Shown here one piece after another: positions 12,384-25,933 of a stretch of 64,000 nt of DNA (position 1 is its first letter; each line of letters starts with the position of its first letter). Source of the stretch: Bagarius yarrelli (Eukaryota > Chordata > Actinopteri > Siluriformes > Sisoridae); assembly GCA_005784505.1 (NCBI GenBank), contig VCAZ01000020.1, positions 1,397,392-1,461,391 of the forward strand, read 5' to 3'. Below the pieces are notes generated by a model. That model saw nothing but the letters and a program-made list of their open reading frames with translations. It had not been told where the DNA came from and did not search any database. A program made the position numbers and the translations under genes.

Positions 12384-12452
12384 TTTTTTAGTCATGTTAA
12401 CTGTGCTGCAACTTGTCGGGCAAAATAATTAGCCAACATGGCAGCTTACACT
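12384..12452 (+). repeat. Unnamed dispersed repeat, copy 2
   Basis: Partner of 10548-10614: AGTCATGTTAACTGTGCTGC then CGGGCAAAATAATTAGCCAA. Same orientation, moderately diverged. Confidence 0.5.
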
Positions 12453-12993
12453 TGGATCAAGTCACTTTGAAGGGCTTTTTGCACTTTCTAAGAGAGCAAA
12501 CCGAGTCATAATGTGGTTCAGTTTGTGGGCTGACAGGATGTCTGTTTTTCTCCATGCCGACTTGTCTGTGATACACACCTGCTACCACTTCTCCTCACAC
12601 TGGCTGAACAACATGAGTTATACTAGGAAAAAGCTGACGAGCCAGTTAATAAGAATGACCTGCTTTGATCTTGTTTTCGCAAATATAGACCATTAAGATG
12701 GATTAGAGAGTTCGATTTAGAACTCCCTATTACTTTTCGATTTGTATTAAAGAACTGCTGCTGAAGACTCTCTTAAACTTATCACAAGACGAACAGACAA
12801 ACAGATTCATTCAACAGTCTACGTCAATGTCGATGCTTAAAAAATCAAATCAGCAAAACACATTTCTCCATAAAAAAGCGGTCTTTAGAAAAAAAAAAGA
12901 TTCCTTCTAAGTGCAAAAAACCAAAACAAAACATGTAGAATATACTATAAATGAAATAATAGTATTTTAACTAATTGTTCAGCTTATTTAAAG

Positions 12994-13190
12994 TGGTAGT
13001 ACAGTAGGTTAAGGTGTTCGACTGCTAATTAGAAGATCAGGGTTCATTTTCCCAAGCACCACCAAGCTGCCACTGCTGAGCCCCCTGAGCAAGACCCTTA
13101 ACCCAAAATTGCTCAGTTGTATAAAAAGAGATAAATGTAAGTCACTCTGGATGAGGGCGTCTGCCAAATGCTGTGAATGTAAATAATTTG
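12994..13190 (+). repeat. Family A SINE, first of a tandem pair
   Basis: Head GTGGTAGTACAGTAGGTTAA, middle CCACTGCTGAGCCCCCTGAG, tail TAAGTCACTCTGGATGAGGG. A second copy begins within about 10 bp. Confidence 0.88.
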
Positions 13191-13194
13191 TGGA

Positions 13195-13384
13195 AAGTGG
13201 TAGCGCAGTGGTTAAGGGGTTGGACTGCTAATTTAAAGATCACAGTTTGATTCCCAGCACCACCAAGCTGCCACCGCTGGCCCCCTGAGCAAAGCCCTTA
13301 ACCCTAAATGGCTAAGTTGGATAAAAGAGATAAATGTAAGTCGCTCTGAATAAGGGCATCTGTCAAGTAATGTGAATGTAATTG
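13195..13384 (+). repeat. Family A SINE, second of a tandem pair
   Basis: Head GTGGTAGCGCAGTGGTTAAG, middle CCACCGCTGGCCCCCTGAGC, tail TAAGTCGCTCTGAATAAGGG. The two copies differ at many sites, so this looks like insertion beside an older copy rather than recent duplication. Confidence 0.88.
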
Positions 13385-14650
13385 TACAATTAATTAATTA
13401 TTGATTAAGTGACATTTAATTTACAGTCTCTGGAATAAATCTAAGTGTGAGATATATATTGTTAAGGAAATGTGATTGACGATGAGATCACTGTATACCT
13501 TAACTGATTCCGCACATCACGTGACGAGTCAGTATGTGTGTGTGTAAGGTCAAATCATTCATAACACGTGCATCAGAATATTTTGTGGTGGTTTTCCAAA
13601 GAAGAAATGCTTCATTTTGCTACCCCCCCCAAAAAAAACAATCGTGCACTTCTGTAAATAACCTCTATGATAGCTGTACTCATGTTCCCACACAAAATAA
13701 AGCTTTTTTCCCCACAGATATTTAGCCGTAGTTACTTAGTGCAGATATCAGAGCCTGATAAAAAATCTAGAAGAGCAGCATTCTGGAGCGTAAATGTTGA
13801 CGTTAGCTATTCAAACTCACCTTCTGGCTGCGTGATAATTTCAGCCTTTAAAAATGTTATACCATTCCAGTCATTTTGTCTGAAAGTGAAAAGACTGACC
13901 ATTCACACAGAGCTGAAAGAGTCAAGACAAGTGATGAAATGATAACTACAGCTTTTACTTTCCCGGCTAAGAAACTGCGACTTTTTATATAGAGGAACTT
14001 TCAGCATTAGGTTTAAAAATAATCTTTTAAAAGCTTTTGACTTCTTCATTTTTTTTTTTTGTCTCTAAATCCGAGCGTACATCTGTATTTCTGTAAAACT
14101 GCTTCCTTACAGGCAGGGATAGAAGGAATGATGGGGTGAAATAAGAAACCAAAATAGTTACTGATGTTGCAAACACTGGGTGGATGTCATAACAGGGAAT
14201 TTGGAAGTGAAGCAGAGATGTTGCTGAGGACCTTTAGTGACTGGTAAGAGTAACATTTATCCCCACCCACTAGCATGTTACTGGGATTTGTTCACTCCGA
14301 TATCCTTCCCTTTTACCTTATACTTAATGTTTTTAATATAGAAATAAATAAAAGGGCACGACTGTTGAAGTGATTGACAGTTCATAGCTTATGATTTTTT
14401 TATAAGCACTTTAAAAAAGCAGACACAAAGCAGCTGCTGTTCCGTCATGAATTAAACATTAATTCCCATTTTATCTTTGACCTTACATTGCCGAGCTCAC
14501 CAAACCGAATGACTGACTTACATCAAGATTTCTCATGACAAGGCATAAAGTCTCACCTGTGCTGATCAACATTAAATATAAATAGAATTTAAGGACAGGT
14601 AGCTGAATGCAGCCTCCTAAAAGAGGCTAACGGAGGTAAAGCAGCTCAAA
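13385..14650. other. Unassigned intergenic DNA
   Basis: The 91-codon plus frame at 13667 shows no family motif and no upstream promoter or partner exons; left unannotated. Confidence 0.55.
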
Positions 14651-14850
14651 TAAAGGCACTGGTGGCTCAAATGGGGGTAGCCAAGTCCAACACTGTTGGG
14701 TTCTTGAGCAAGACCCTTAACTCTTTTTGACCCAGGAGCGCTGTATCATAGCTAACCCTGTGCTCTGACCCAAAACATTTGATGAATGAAAAACATTTCA
14801 CTATATGTTGTACTGCGTATAATTATGTATGGGACAAATAAATGTTGAAT
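14651..14850 (+). repeat. SINE family B
   Basis: GGTGGCTCAAATGGGGGTAG, AACACTGTTGGGTTCTTGAG, GGAGCGCTGTATCATAGCTA, CCTGTGCTCTGACCC, then AACATTTCACTATATGTTGT and a TACTGCGTATAATTATGTAT tail. Shared with 33095-33300 and 53100-53350 (minus) and 57838-58035 (plus). Confidence 0.8.
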
Positions 14851-14912
14851 TTATTAAAGAATGCTTTTGCCCGTTGTGCTAAAGCTACTCAGACAGGGGT
14901 TATTCTATTGAG

Positions 14913-15292
14913 CTGCATTTACACTGATGCCCAAGTTCGACTTTGGGACTCGATAACGTTATCTTTTTAGACCTGTATCCAATATCTGCATTTACACTAT
15001 TAGTATATCGCTGTTGGTGTCCATCTGAGGCGACGTCACGCTCCACCTTCGCTTATTCATTGACGTTCAACTCGCATTGACAGGTGAAAATCCGATTTGT
15101 CTGCTTACAGCAGAAGCTAATGCACATATCTAATTCATATCCGATTTATTAGCACATACACATGAGGCCTGAATCCGATCTGAAAATATCGAAATCCATG
15201 TGTTTTTTTACCACTGTCATGAGTCATATCCGATCTGTGCCACATTGGAGGAAAAAAATCAGAATTGGGTGACTTGATACGTGCTGCGTAGA
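14913..15292 (+). mobile_element. Non-autonomous TIR element, family D
   Basis: Starts GCATTTACACTGATGCCCAA and ends near GGTGACTTGATACGTGCTGC. Internal blocks such as ATGAGTCATATCCGATCTG recur in reverse complement at 31238-31955. No coding frame. Confidence 0.6.
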
Positions 15293-15702
15293 CCGCTTGT
15301 TTTCAGTCATCATAATTAAAGCATTTGCTCCATTCAAACCGTTAGATTTTTTTCAGTTAATAAAATGAGACAAGTTAAACCTGCATTTGGACACCATTTT
15401 GATCCAGTGTGAAATGAGTCCAGTCTCCCCGACCCCTTTCCTGATTCCTGGGTATTCAGGACATTATAAAGTCGTTTATACACATTAAACCTTTTACAAT
15501 GCTTTTTAATGAAATGCAGAGGGTTTTTTTTATTAGATAGGCTATGCAAATCATGCTAGTGACAGTTTATCGGATTCAACTCTAATTAAATTTCCTAACT
15601 TCTGTCCTCTAGGTGTTCTAATGACTAATGAAAAAAAGGCTGTGACTAATAATCGTTTAGCATTAACATTTGATTAATATTACAAATAATGAAAAACTTA
15701 TG

Positions 15703-15703
<1 letters not shown>

Positions 15704-15742
<39 letters not shown>
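15704..15742. repeat. (AT)n microsatellite
   Basis: About 20 perfect AT units. Confidence 0.95.
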
Positions 15743-15746
<4 letters not shown>

Positions 15747-16875
15747 GGTGTATATTTTTATCCACTGTACATTTCTGCTTCTCTCTATGAGACATTGAGA
15801 CATGTGAGAAGGTCATGTGTCAAACAGGGGCTAATGGGAAATGGAGGTAATTGTTGATTTGTAATAATTATGACTAATATCTGTCTAATTGATAAAAAAT
15901 AATTTATTATTATTATAATCATTAATCTTTGAGACATTCGTGTCAAACTGTTTTGTATATCCGTGATTTGTACACCAAAAAGAATTATTTTATCGAAGCT
16001 CAAATACACGTGTAAATTACCCCCTTAATCGTGACTGATCAGGGTAATATCACTTGAGGTCATTTTAACTGTATCAAATTTGCAGTTTTATTTCCAGTGT
16101 TCATCCATCATCTTAACCGCTACGAGGGTTTAGCCCCTTTATATGCAATAAAAAAAGTTCTCTCTCTGTTTATTATACACACCTTAGTCATTGAGAATGC
16201 TCTATAACTTCTATAATTTTCTGGAGTGTTGATTACAACAGCACTATTTTCTAAGAAGCAGCATCGAAAGCGGTTCAAGTACTATTTCTGTATGTTTAGG
16301 GTTCGAACCCTAAATTGATTTTTTAAGCAATTTTTTCAAAGTTAAGCCGCAGAAGCAGGATTGTCTCACTTTATTGGCAGGATTGACCACAGCATGTGAC
16401 CTGTTAGTGCTGGATGTCTGTCTGTAGCCGGTTTTAAGGGTGAGTGTTTCTCAAATGTCTTATCAGCACTAAACAGATCCTCATTTTTGAGGTGAAGAAT
16501 GAAAGCTAGAGCATTTTCCATAGTGGAATAGGACATGATGGAAGATATACCATATAAATCAGTGTGTGTTTAGACAAAGATTTAAGATTTAAGACCTGCA
16601 AATGCAAATGCAAATGCAAAATTGAATGAGTCGTTGGTGAAAATCCTGTCTTAGACATCAAAAAGTGGACAAAAAATGACACACAAATATAAAGATAATG
16701 TGGAACCAAATCATATCAATAATTTGATTAATAAATGTAAAAAAAATCACACAGAAATTTTGAATCGTAACCATAAACCAAAATCCAAATAAGAATTAGA
16801 AACGAATACCATGTAAACAAATTAAGCCAAAATAAATCCACCAATAGAAAATTAATTAATTATAAAAAAAAAAAA

Positions 16876-16962
16876 AATAGGAGATAGAGCTCCAGCTGAT
16901 CCCTGTGACCCTAATTAGAAATAAGCCGTTATAGAAAATGGATGAATGGATGTGTCTAAAAA
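16876..16962 (+). repeat. Family C 3' fragment
   Basis: GAGCTCCAGCTGATCCCTGT followed by AAATAAGCCGTTATAGAAAA and a TGGATGAATGGATG tail. Confidence 0.75.
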
Positions 16963-17596
16963 TGAAAAATAAATTATGAGAAACAACGAAGTATAAAATA
17001 AGTGAAGAATTTTATAAATGATATCATAAATTGCAGCTTTCTTTAGCCGTGTCAATTACAGCTTTGCCGATTGTAATAATAAATATGCAAGTCACTTCAA
17101 TAATTTATTATTATTTCCCTATTATAAGCGACTATCCAAGCTCGCCATTCTTTCTGCAAATTGAAGTACAAATTAAGCCCTAATGTCGTCCTGCTGATAG
17201 TCGCAGCAGTGTAGACGTATAATACTCAATTAGTTGCCTGTACGGATATTAGCTCATAGGCCCACAAGGGCCTCGTGGGATTAATAATAGAGCCCAGCGA
17301 GCCAGCTATTGCTTTTTACTCTCTTTACAGAGCAACAAAGCTTCTCAGCCTGAGCACTGTACACTGTAGAGAATAACTGCAGTCTCGAGTGACATTGAGT
17401 GGTCTTGGATTTCCATCGGATGCAGTTTTTGACCGGTTCTGAACAGTGAGCTGGAAATCAATCTGGCTGACTTTGTCGTGTATGCAGAAAGTCACCGCAG
17501 GATTTAAACCCAGAGCAGAAACATGCTATTAATACCACACCTGTTCTAGTGTGTGTTTGGGAAAGGACTGAAATAACTGACCTTCACTACTGTTTA

Positions 17597-18190
17597 CTGT
17601 ATACTCGCTCACTCACTTGTTTAGAAGCTCACTCACTTATTTAATCACTCATTTATTCACTCAAACAGTCACTCACTCACATTACTTACTCTTTCACTTG
17701 CTCACTGGACCACTCCCGTATTTGCCTATTCTCTTATTAAGTAATTCATTTAATTACATACTCACTCACTTACACACTCACTTACACACTCACTCACTCA
17801 CTCACTTACACACTCACTCTCATTTTTCTCATGCATTTACTTACTTTCACTCACTAACTTACTCACTCAGCCACTTTCCTCCTTATGCATTCACTTTGTG
17901 GGGATTACCCTCTCCCTCACTTACTCACTCACTCGCTCACTCACTAACTCACTCACTCACTCATTTGCTTAATCACTCACTAATTTGCTCACTTACTCCC
18001 TCTCTCTTTTACTCTCTCACTATTCCATCTACTCACTCACTCGCTCACTCATTTATTCAGTCACACAATTTATTTACTTACTTACCCACACAGTCGCTTG
18101 TTCACTCACTCACTCACTTAGTCAGTCAGTCAGTCAGTCAGTCAGTCAGTCAGTCAGTCAATCAGTCACTCACTCATTTATTCACAATTA
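17597..18190. repeat. Imperfect (ACTC)n block with (CAGT)n core
   Basis: About 590 bp of TCACTCACTTACTCACTC-type sequence, with a purer (CAGT)n run at about 18118-18166. It gives long spurious plus-strand frames made of Thr/His/Ser/Leu repeats, with no real domain. Confidence 0.92.
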
Positions 18191-19157
18191 CCTACTCACT
18201 GGAGGGTAAGTTTCTCTGTGGAACCCTAATGTTTCTCTATTGGCAGGGTTCCAAACAGGACCTATTTAGAAATCTCAGCAAACTTTAGTGTTGAAGAAAC
18301 CATTGGGAGATAAAGTGTGATATTTTCTACTTATGTGGCCGAAGATCAGGTTCAGTACCATGCTGCAAAAATGACAATGTTTTTGATGCTCTTATGTTCT
18401 ATATATGGTTTACACACTTGTGCTGGATGTATATGCAAAGATAAATATATATCCTACATATACTTCAAAATCGCATTTAGAAGATACCGATGAGTGACCA
18501 TCGTGAGGAAGAATAATAAAAAGTGAGTTTTTGTGTGTTTGTGCACTTATGGTGTGATTCAAGGTCAACAGCTGGTGTGATTTAAGCACAACAGGTTTTG
18601 TCTTCACGATTGTAAATACCTTTTTTATACTGACTCTCCAGAACGTCTCGGAAAAACTAAATGATTTAACGTACCACAAAATCAAATAAAAAAATATAAC
18701 AGACTGAATTGCTATGGCAAAAACAACGAATGTAGAATTGAGTAAAACGGCTATGTGGCGGTTAAGTAATTTCTCCACCGGCATCATGAGGTCACTCATT
18801 CTACTCATAGTTTCCTTTTTTAAGACCCATCATGACAGAATAATTCCACTAATACATATTTTTTTTGCCCTGCTTTGGGAAAAGAGTTGCCCAAATGGAT
18901 TACATGTACCCATTCTTTTGGTAAAGTTGGTAGCGCTGGTACACTTTTACGAAAATAGCAGATTAATAAATCGTGAAAAAATATTTTAGAATGTGCTGAA
19001 TACATACCGAGAGGAATTTATACAAATCCAGTGGCGGCTGGTGTGACTCTGTGTGATGGTGTATCATTATGTGATAATGAATAATTAAGTCAGCGAAAAT
19101 ATTGCCAATATTAATGTTAAAATCAATGTTTAAAAAAATAAATGAATATGTAATAAA
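18191..19157. other. Unassigned intergenic DNA
   Basis: Overlapping frames on both strands at 18410-19005 lack any recognisable protein family. Confidence 0.5.
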
Positions 19158-19325
19158 TCATTTATTCATTCATTCATTCATTTTCTATACCCGCTTATTC
19201 CCTAATTCGGGGTCACAGGGATCTGCTGGAGTCTATCCCAGCCGCCTCTGCAAGGGCGAAGGGCAGGAGGGGGACACCCTGGACAGGTCGCCAGTCTATC
19301 GCAGGGCCACACATACAAACACTCA
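19158..19325 (-). repeat. Family C 3' part
   Basis: TTCATTCATTC array, TATACCCGCTTATTCCCTAA, GGGTCACAGGGATCTGCTGG, GACACCCTGGACAGGTCGCC, AGTCTATCGCAGGGCCACAC. One of the least decayed copies in the window. Confidence 0.88.
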
Positions 19326-20610
19326 CTATGTAATAAATCAGTGAATTTAATTTTAATGTGCTTTTCAAAAGTTTACATAGCATCTGCACACAAGAAATGT
19401 TAATAAATGCAAATACTAACAATAGAATAGTATGTCCATTTTATTGGACAGATAAATTATTGAGCAATACTGGTAAAAATGAGGTCATTTTTTCCACCTT
19501 TGGCAAAATGGGATTTTACATATTCCCGTCTTGCTGGCGTGTGCTAGCAATCCAGCAATGAAGCTTGAAACACATGGGGACAAACCAAATGTGTTCCCAC
19601 AAAGATTACACAATCTTTCCCCACCACACAAAGAGAACACCAGATGCAATACAGATAGAAACAATTACACTGAATCGAAGGATGCGTTTGATGTTCATAT
19701 TAAACAGACTTATAAGTGTAGTTATAAGAGACAGAACTGTATAGCATGATGTACCTCCTTTATACAATATTGTACAATTTACTTTCCTTATATTTACTGT
19801 AGCTTTTACCAACCGGAAGTATAAACACGACTTTACCCCCCTGTTGAATTGAAAGACAAGATTGTTTATGTAATATGCCACTTATAACCAGGCAGAGGCA
19901 AACTAAGATGAAGTTCTATTCAAAATGAATAGACGAGGCCCTTCTAAAAGATTATTTTGTTAATACATCTTTATATTTTTATACAACATACGGAAGCAGT
20001 TAAAATACTAATACTAAAATGGAAATTGTTTATTCTTTTAAAGGAAAGTGTTTATTTTTTAACAAAATATCAATCTATATCTTTATGGGAGAAAATTCAA
20101 ACTTAAAGCTACGAAACAATCTTTATATTTATAGTAACAGATTCTCACCTTTTAAACACTATATTATACCTGCTGCTGCTACATGCAACCCTCGCTAACC
20201 TGTTTCCCACTAACCCTATGAGTAATACCACTATTACCAGTTATTCATCTTGCAAATATTTTAGTAAAAATATGATAGAATTAACATAAAAAAACATTTA
20301 ATTCATATTTTAGCCATATAATTATTCATAAGTCAATCTTCTATCTGTCATATAAAAGTAAATGCTATGCTAGCTTGACACATAAGGCTAAAGCAAGCAC
20401 AGCCAGTGTATCGCGAAAGGGGACCCCCGAAGGGTGATGCAGATATATCGCTCCAAATGGTTTAAATGGTCAGCTGTCAGGGTCTCCCTCAAAATATGGG
20501 GTCCAGCCAACTGCCTGCCTTGTTTGCCCCGTGGCGAGTAATCCTAATTTAATAAAGCATCTCATATCGTCACAACATTAAAATAGTGTAAATTAATGTA
20601 TAATGTTTTT

Positions 20611-20637
20611 TATAATAATAATAATAATAATAATAAT
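20611..20637. repeat. (AAT)n microsatellite
   Basis: About nine ATA units in an AT-rich stretch. Confidence 0.9.
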
Positions 20638-20689
20638 ATAATAATTTATTCTATTTAGTGTCCATTTCATTAACCTATTTAATATTAAG

Positions 20690-20762
20690 TTATTTGACAT
20701 ATTTCAACATATATTAAAAATATGTAACAATAGTTACTTTCCCTGGTGATAACTTACTTTTA
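20690..20762 (-). mobile_element. Fragment of GTAAC-rich element, family E
   Basis: Reverse complement reads CACCAGGGAAAGTAACTATT ... ATATGTCAAATAAC, as in the larger plus-strand copies at 28995-29395 and 47478-47762. Confidence 0.55.
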
Positions 20763-20827
20763 AGTAAATTTATATTCGGAACTGTTTTCATTTGTCTTAT
20801 ATCTTTGTTTTTATTTTAATTTCTTAG

Positions 20828-20932
20828 TTTTCTTATGTAAAGCACTTTAAGAAGAACTTGAATTACCACTATAATTTTACAGTGTATAAAAATGTGCTAT
20901 ATAAATAAACTTGCCTTGCCTTGTCCTTATAA
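20828..20932 (+). repeat. LINE 3' tail, TTGCCTTGCC type
   Basis: AAAGCACTTTAAGAAGAACT, ATTACCACTATAATTTTACA, GTGCTATATAAATAAACTTG and a CCTTGCCTTG tail. This is the usual teleost LINE 3' end; the reverse complement of the same tail is at 45830-45980. Confidence 0.7.
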
Positions 20933-23900
20933 TGATGTAACTCAGAAACTAGTAACTATAACTAATTACTTTTTTTTTTTAATGAATCTCCTCTAACACT
21001 GAGCTTAACACATAGTGATTATGTATAATTACAAGTAGACTTACAATTTTTACTTTTAATTAATATATATAAATCAACCTACAGTTTACAAAAAAAACCC
21101 ATATATTAATAGATGAACTAAGATAATTTGCTGATTCAAAATGTTTATTATTTTTTGCTTAAATTGTAAGGAACATTTAAGCAACTTTAAAAAGAATTCT
21201 GGCTGGCACAAAGGAGAGATTTTTAACATCAGCTGTATAACAATTCAAAATCGTAGAAATACTCATCTGCTCAGATATACATAAAGCTAACTAACTGCTC
21301 CTTCTGCATCATGTGGCAATAGAACATCCTCCTAGTCAGAGTGCCAGATTCTCTCTTCCACATACGGTTCATGTTCTTACAGAGGCCCACGGTTGGATGG
21401 AGTTACTGTGATTGACAGGGGGTGTTAAGAGAGTCAGCTTACAGCATGAATAAGTGATACTTATAGTGAAAAGGCTTTGTTTTAAATATTTGCTTTTTTG
21501 TCATTGGGAAATATTTCAAAACAAATTTCTAGATCGTGATTATGTTTCCTGATGCCGTTATTTTTCTAAAACATTTAACAATTAATTAATTTCTTTTACA
21601 CACATCACGATTATTAAACTGACTCCTTACTCAGCATGACAACGGGAAATAAATAAAAAACGAGATCTGAAGAGGGTTTATGACAAGTAGCTTTAATAAT
21701 AATAATAATACTAATAATACTAATAATTGAAATAAATGGTGACTCCAGAGTTTTTGTGATACACACTTTTTAATAATTTGACTCTATAATACAATCTCAT
21801 TTTCATCGTCCAGTAAATGGAATGAAATAAATTTGCAATAAATCTATGGGTTTAAATACATTTCCTTTTGTTTGGATCCCATATTCATTAACTACTTTTC
21901 GTTTTTTTCCATGACCTTAAAAATGTGAAAAAAATCGAATCCTTCAAATTTGTAACGCAATAAAGAATGAAAAGATGGTGAGATCATCGCAGAACATCTT
22001 TAATACACTCCGACGCAATTCCTTAATTCTGAATTACATGAAAATGACGCTACACGTAAACAAGCGTAAGGAAAAATAACGTTCATTAAACACTGCTGAA
22101 GCTCAAATAAAATTTTTATGCAAAGCCACAAAACAAACCTTACACACACCCACACCCATAAGTTGATCTATTTCTCCTTTCAAACTCCACATACTTCATT
22201 TGGTATTTAATGAGCTCTGATACTTGTGCAGCTACATAAACACTTTTCTCTTAAATAATGTAATAAATATATATATATTTTTTGTGTCATATACATATAA
22301 ATAAATATTTCATATGTACATCTTCACAACATTGATGAGCACAACAAAAATCAAACACACACACACACACACACACATATCAGGACATTAGATACAACTC
22401 GGTCCGGGTCCTGTACAGCTTATATCTACTGCAGACAGAAGAAGAATCGAATAAAAATCAAAGGCAAAAGAAAAAGACAGCAGCTTCGATTTTCGTACAA
22501 GGAAATAAAGAGCAAATCAGATAAAAAGGGTCTCCAATCACGCTTTTTATATGCGATCCTATGATGATAAAATAAAAAAAATAAAAAACGTGAACCTCAA
22601 TATAGTCTACAGGACTACGGCCAACAAATCTGATACAGACACTGACCCTATCGTTAATGGGAGTTCTACTGAACTACAATACATACAAATATACATACAT
22701 ATATATATATTTATATCTTTATCTCTTTTGCCTTGCATTGGGTAAGTGATACTGCTGGATTGGGATGAAAAGGGTTAAAATGTACACTCCTCTGGCAAAA
22801 AAAAAAATGTACACGCTGTGTGTGCTGGTAAAATATTCTGGAAATTAATTTTTTATAAATTATTTTAATTTTTTTTTTAGTGTTGCTTTGTTAAAAAAAA
22901 AAAAAAAAATTAAAACTAAAACTAAAAAAAAAACCCTTCAAAAGGAAAACTATTCACAGTAAGAAATTTTATTCTTATATAATTGAAAAAGTTCTACCAT
23001 TGTACTGCCTACTTTAATGTGATATAAATAACATTTATGATATAAATTACATTAGCTTAGTTAATAATTAGTAGTTTCCGGACCTCACTTTTAATTACAG
23101 GGAGCATCTGTACTAAATTAAAAATAAATTTTAAAGGTTTAAAGGTTTGGATGTGATATAAATAAGAGCCTCTGATGCTCTTTTAATGTTTTACATATTT
23201 AACAACTACGATCGTCATAATTAATCATTAAATCACATTTTAAACTGTACCTTATTAAATATTTTCTGCAGCTACTCTGTACCCAAAATATCCGTCTGTA
23301 AGTAAAGAATTAATCATAATTTTATTATATATATATTTTTTTATTCATTTCTTTTTCCTTATTGGTGATACATAGTGTGTGTTCCAACCTTTATGTTGTT
23401 TATTTTATTATTTCACTTGTCAAAACGGCTGTATAGTTTGCACCAAATTATATCTGAATTGCGCTGCTCTAATTTCGCCTATTTTTTCATAGTAACATTT
23501 TCGAATAATAAAGGTGTGATTTTATTGTTGCACTTTTAAAATCTTGTGAACTCTTTTTAGACTTTCTTTTTTTGCTTGTGTTCTGGCTGTAGTGACACCT
23601 GTACCTGTTCTGTACTGCTAGTACTAGCCAATGGTAGGAATCCTGATTCAGATTTTCTTTTCAGAGTCAGATAATAGCCAAAAATATCGCACAATTTGCT
23701 AATTTAGGACAAAAAATCATGGGCCAATCCTTAATTTAGGAGTTCTAAAAATTTTTGCTCAGAGACATTTTAGCACTTTCTTAAGCTCCCAAACCTGTGA
23801 AACGTCAAGAGTAGAAAACGAATCACAAACTCTAGTTAAAATTGGCGGTTGACTGCAATCTGGGTTGGAACGTAAATATTTTAGAAAGATTTGACGATAA

Positions 23901-25933
23901 TGAGCTGTTGCCTTAATCATGAGGGTATTTTGATTGAAGAACTCGTCAGGGACGCCGTCACTTCACCAACAAATAGAAACAACCTAATAATGCCACAGAT
24001 CAAGGTTTTAACATGACAATTAACATTAGTACTTTTAAATCTTTATTTGAATATGGCAACGTAATAATTTGCCCTACAATACTTCTATAAATGAGTCTTT
24101 GATAGTGACTCGTCTCTGATCAGCCAATCACGGTATGCATAGCTAGCAACCATAACAACGAGGTTAAAAAAGAGAAAACTCCTGGCCGAAAACTTTTACA
24201 GCTATTCAGAAAAACCTTTTTTTAATTAGTAAGATAAAATGTTATGTGAATACAAGCCCCGATTATTATTTGGTATAAAACACATTATACTGAATAGGCC
24301 GTTTATACTGACAGCAGTGGAACTCATTATAGTTTTTTTTTTAATTGCTTCTGCTTATACAACTCCATCTTCACTATTTTTTTCTGATGCTTTTCTTTGC
24401 ACCGAGGTTATTTATGTGAGTTAGTTTAACCTACCGAAAAAAACAAGTTCGACTTCGAGTTCTGTATATTTACTTTCTATATCAGAACCCCAGGATTAAA
24501 TGATCTGACGTTAGCTAGGAACATGAATTAAATGTGCAGGTTCATGATTTCATGCTTCCACAAGGTGTTCCTTATGAGTGTATACATACACAGAGGGTTG
24601 CAATACATAAAGTGTTTCTTCACTCAGGTAAAAGTACAATTGGTCATCTGAATAAATGCTCTGGTTCTAGAATCTTCAGGTTCTAGAACTTCGATTATAA
24701 CTATATCAGTTATTAAATTGATTGAATGGTTAAAGTACAGGAAGATTCAACACTTCTGTTAGTGATATTAGTTACTGACTGATAACTTGGTGACCCATTA
24801 ACTAACCAATCACAGATGATGGGAAAGTAATTGATAGCCTTATTCCCAAACTTTAAACTGTTAGCTAGCTGATGGTACAAACTAGCTGTTACAATGCAAC
24901 CTTCGAGTGTAAGTATCGAGTGTATGTTACAGTGAATACATTATAGAGCGTGAATTAGCTCTAACGCTATTATTGCTGTTAATGTTAGTACTGAAATTTA
25001 GTTACTTAAGCTATCTGATGCTAAAAGGTTGTCATGACAAAAACGCAGAAAGTGGAAAAAAGACAGAAATAAGTAGTAAAAGTAGCAAAAAAAAAAAAGA
25101 CTGTACATTGGTATATATTATATATTTATATGTATAAAAGCATTAGCTGAATGTACAGAACTATATGCTAAGCTGCTTTATCTTGACCTCTGACCCCCAC
25201 ACTAGAGAATATAAGGCATGGGAGAAGTAAGAAATGCTTTAGATCCTGAGTGTCACTGCATTTTCAATATCACATAATGGTTAGGTGTGATTTAGTGACC
25301 ATTTGGCAGTTTGTATGAGCTGTATTTCCAAACAAAATATCCTCGCTTTAATACGAAAATCTACGGCGCGCCACAGAGATGACATAAATATATAGATTGG
25401 TATGTCGTTTAAGTACTTGGAGAACGGGTTTTTTCCCTCTATAATAACAATGACAAAAAAATGTAAAATATCCATCAGCATCTGTCAAAGCATGTCTTGT
25501 CACTTAATGAAACCGATATCAGGGTTTGCGTTTCCAGTCTGAAGTAATAGCCGTGTCATTATAAACGTCTGAAAGAGCACTTAAAGAACCTCGGCTACAA
25601 TTTTAATGCACTTCTGGGGAATCTTGTAAGTGAAAAAACATCACGGTGAATTTAATTCTGCCTCATGTTGATCAATGCCTCCTCTGTCTGAAGCTTACTT
25701 GGAATTTTTTTTTTATGGAAATATGGCTTTACTTTTATGGGTAGTCTATCCAGTAACATGCAAAAATAACTGATTGGAACCAAGAACTTAAAAGCGCTGA
25801 AAGAACACATGCCTTCTTGCCTTTTCTGCTTCATCCAACAGTGGAGCAATCGCAAGTGAAGCAAGTTCTGGCCTTTTGGATAAAGTAGTCATGGCTATGC
25901 CAAGACCGCTATTAAACAGCACAAGACTTACCA
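20933..25933. other. 5-kb AT-rich intergenic stretch
   Basis: Homopolymer runs, a (CA)n at 22351 and otherwise unassigned sequence. No gene or repeat family recognised. Confidence 0.5.
22351..22377. repeat. (CA)n microsatellite
   Basis: About 13 CA units. Confidence 0.95.

Larger units (their letters stand above)
15293..17039. other. Unassigned intergenic DNA
   Basis: Holds the (AT)n and a family C fragment listed separately, otherwise nothing recognised. Confidence 0.55.

Noticed and set aside
13667..13942. 91-codon plus-strand frame
   Set aside because: No family resemblance, AT-rich surroundings, no supporting splice or promoter context.
17617..18288. 223-codon plus-strand open frame of Thr/His/Ser/Leu
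   Set aside because: Translation of an ACTC/CAGT tetranucleotide array with no domain.
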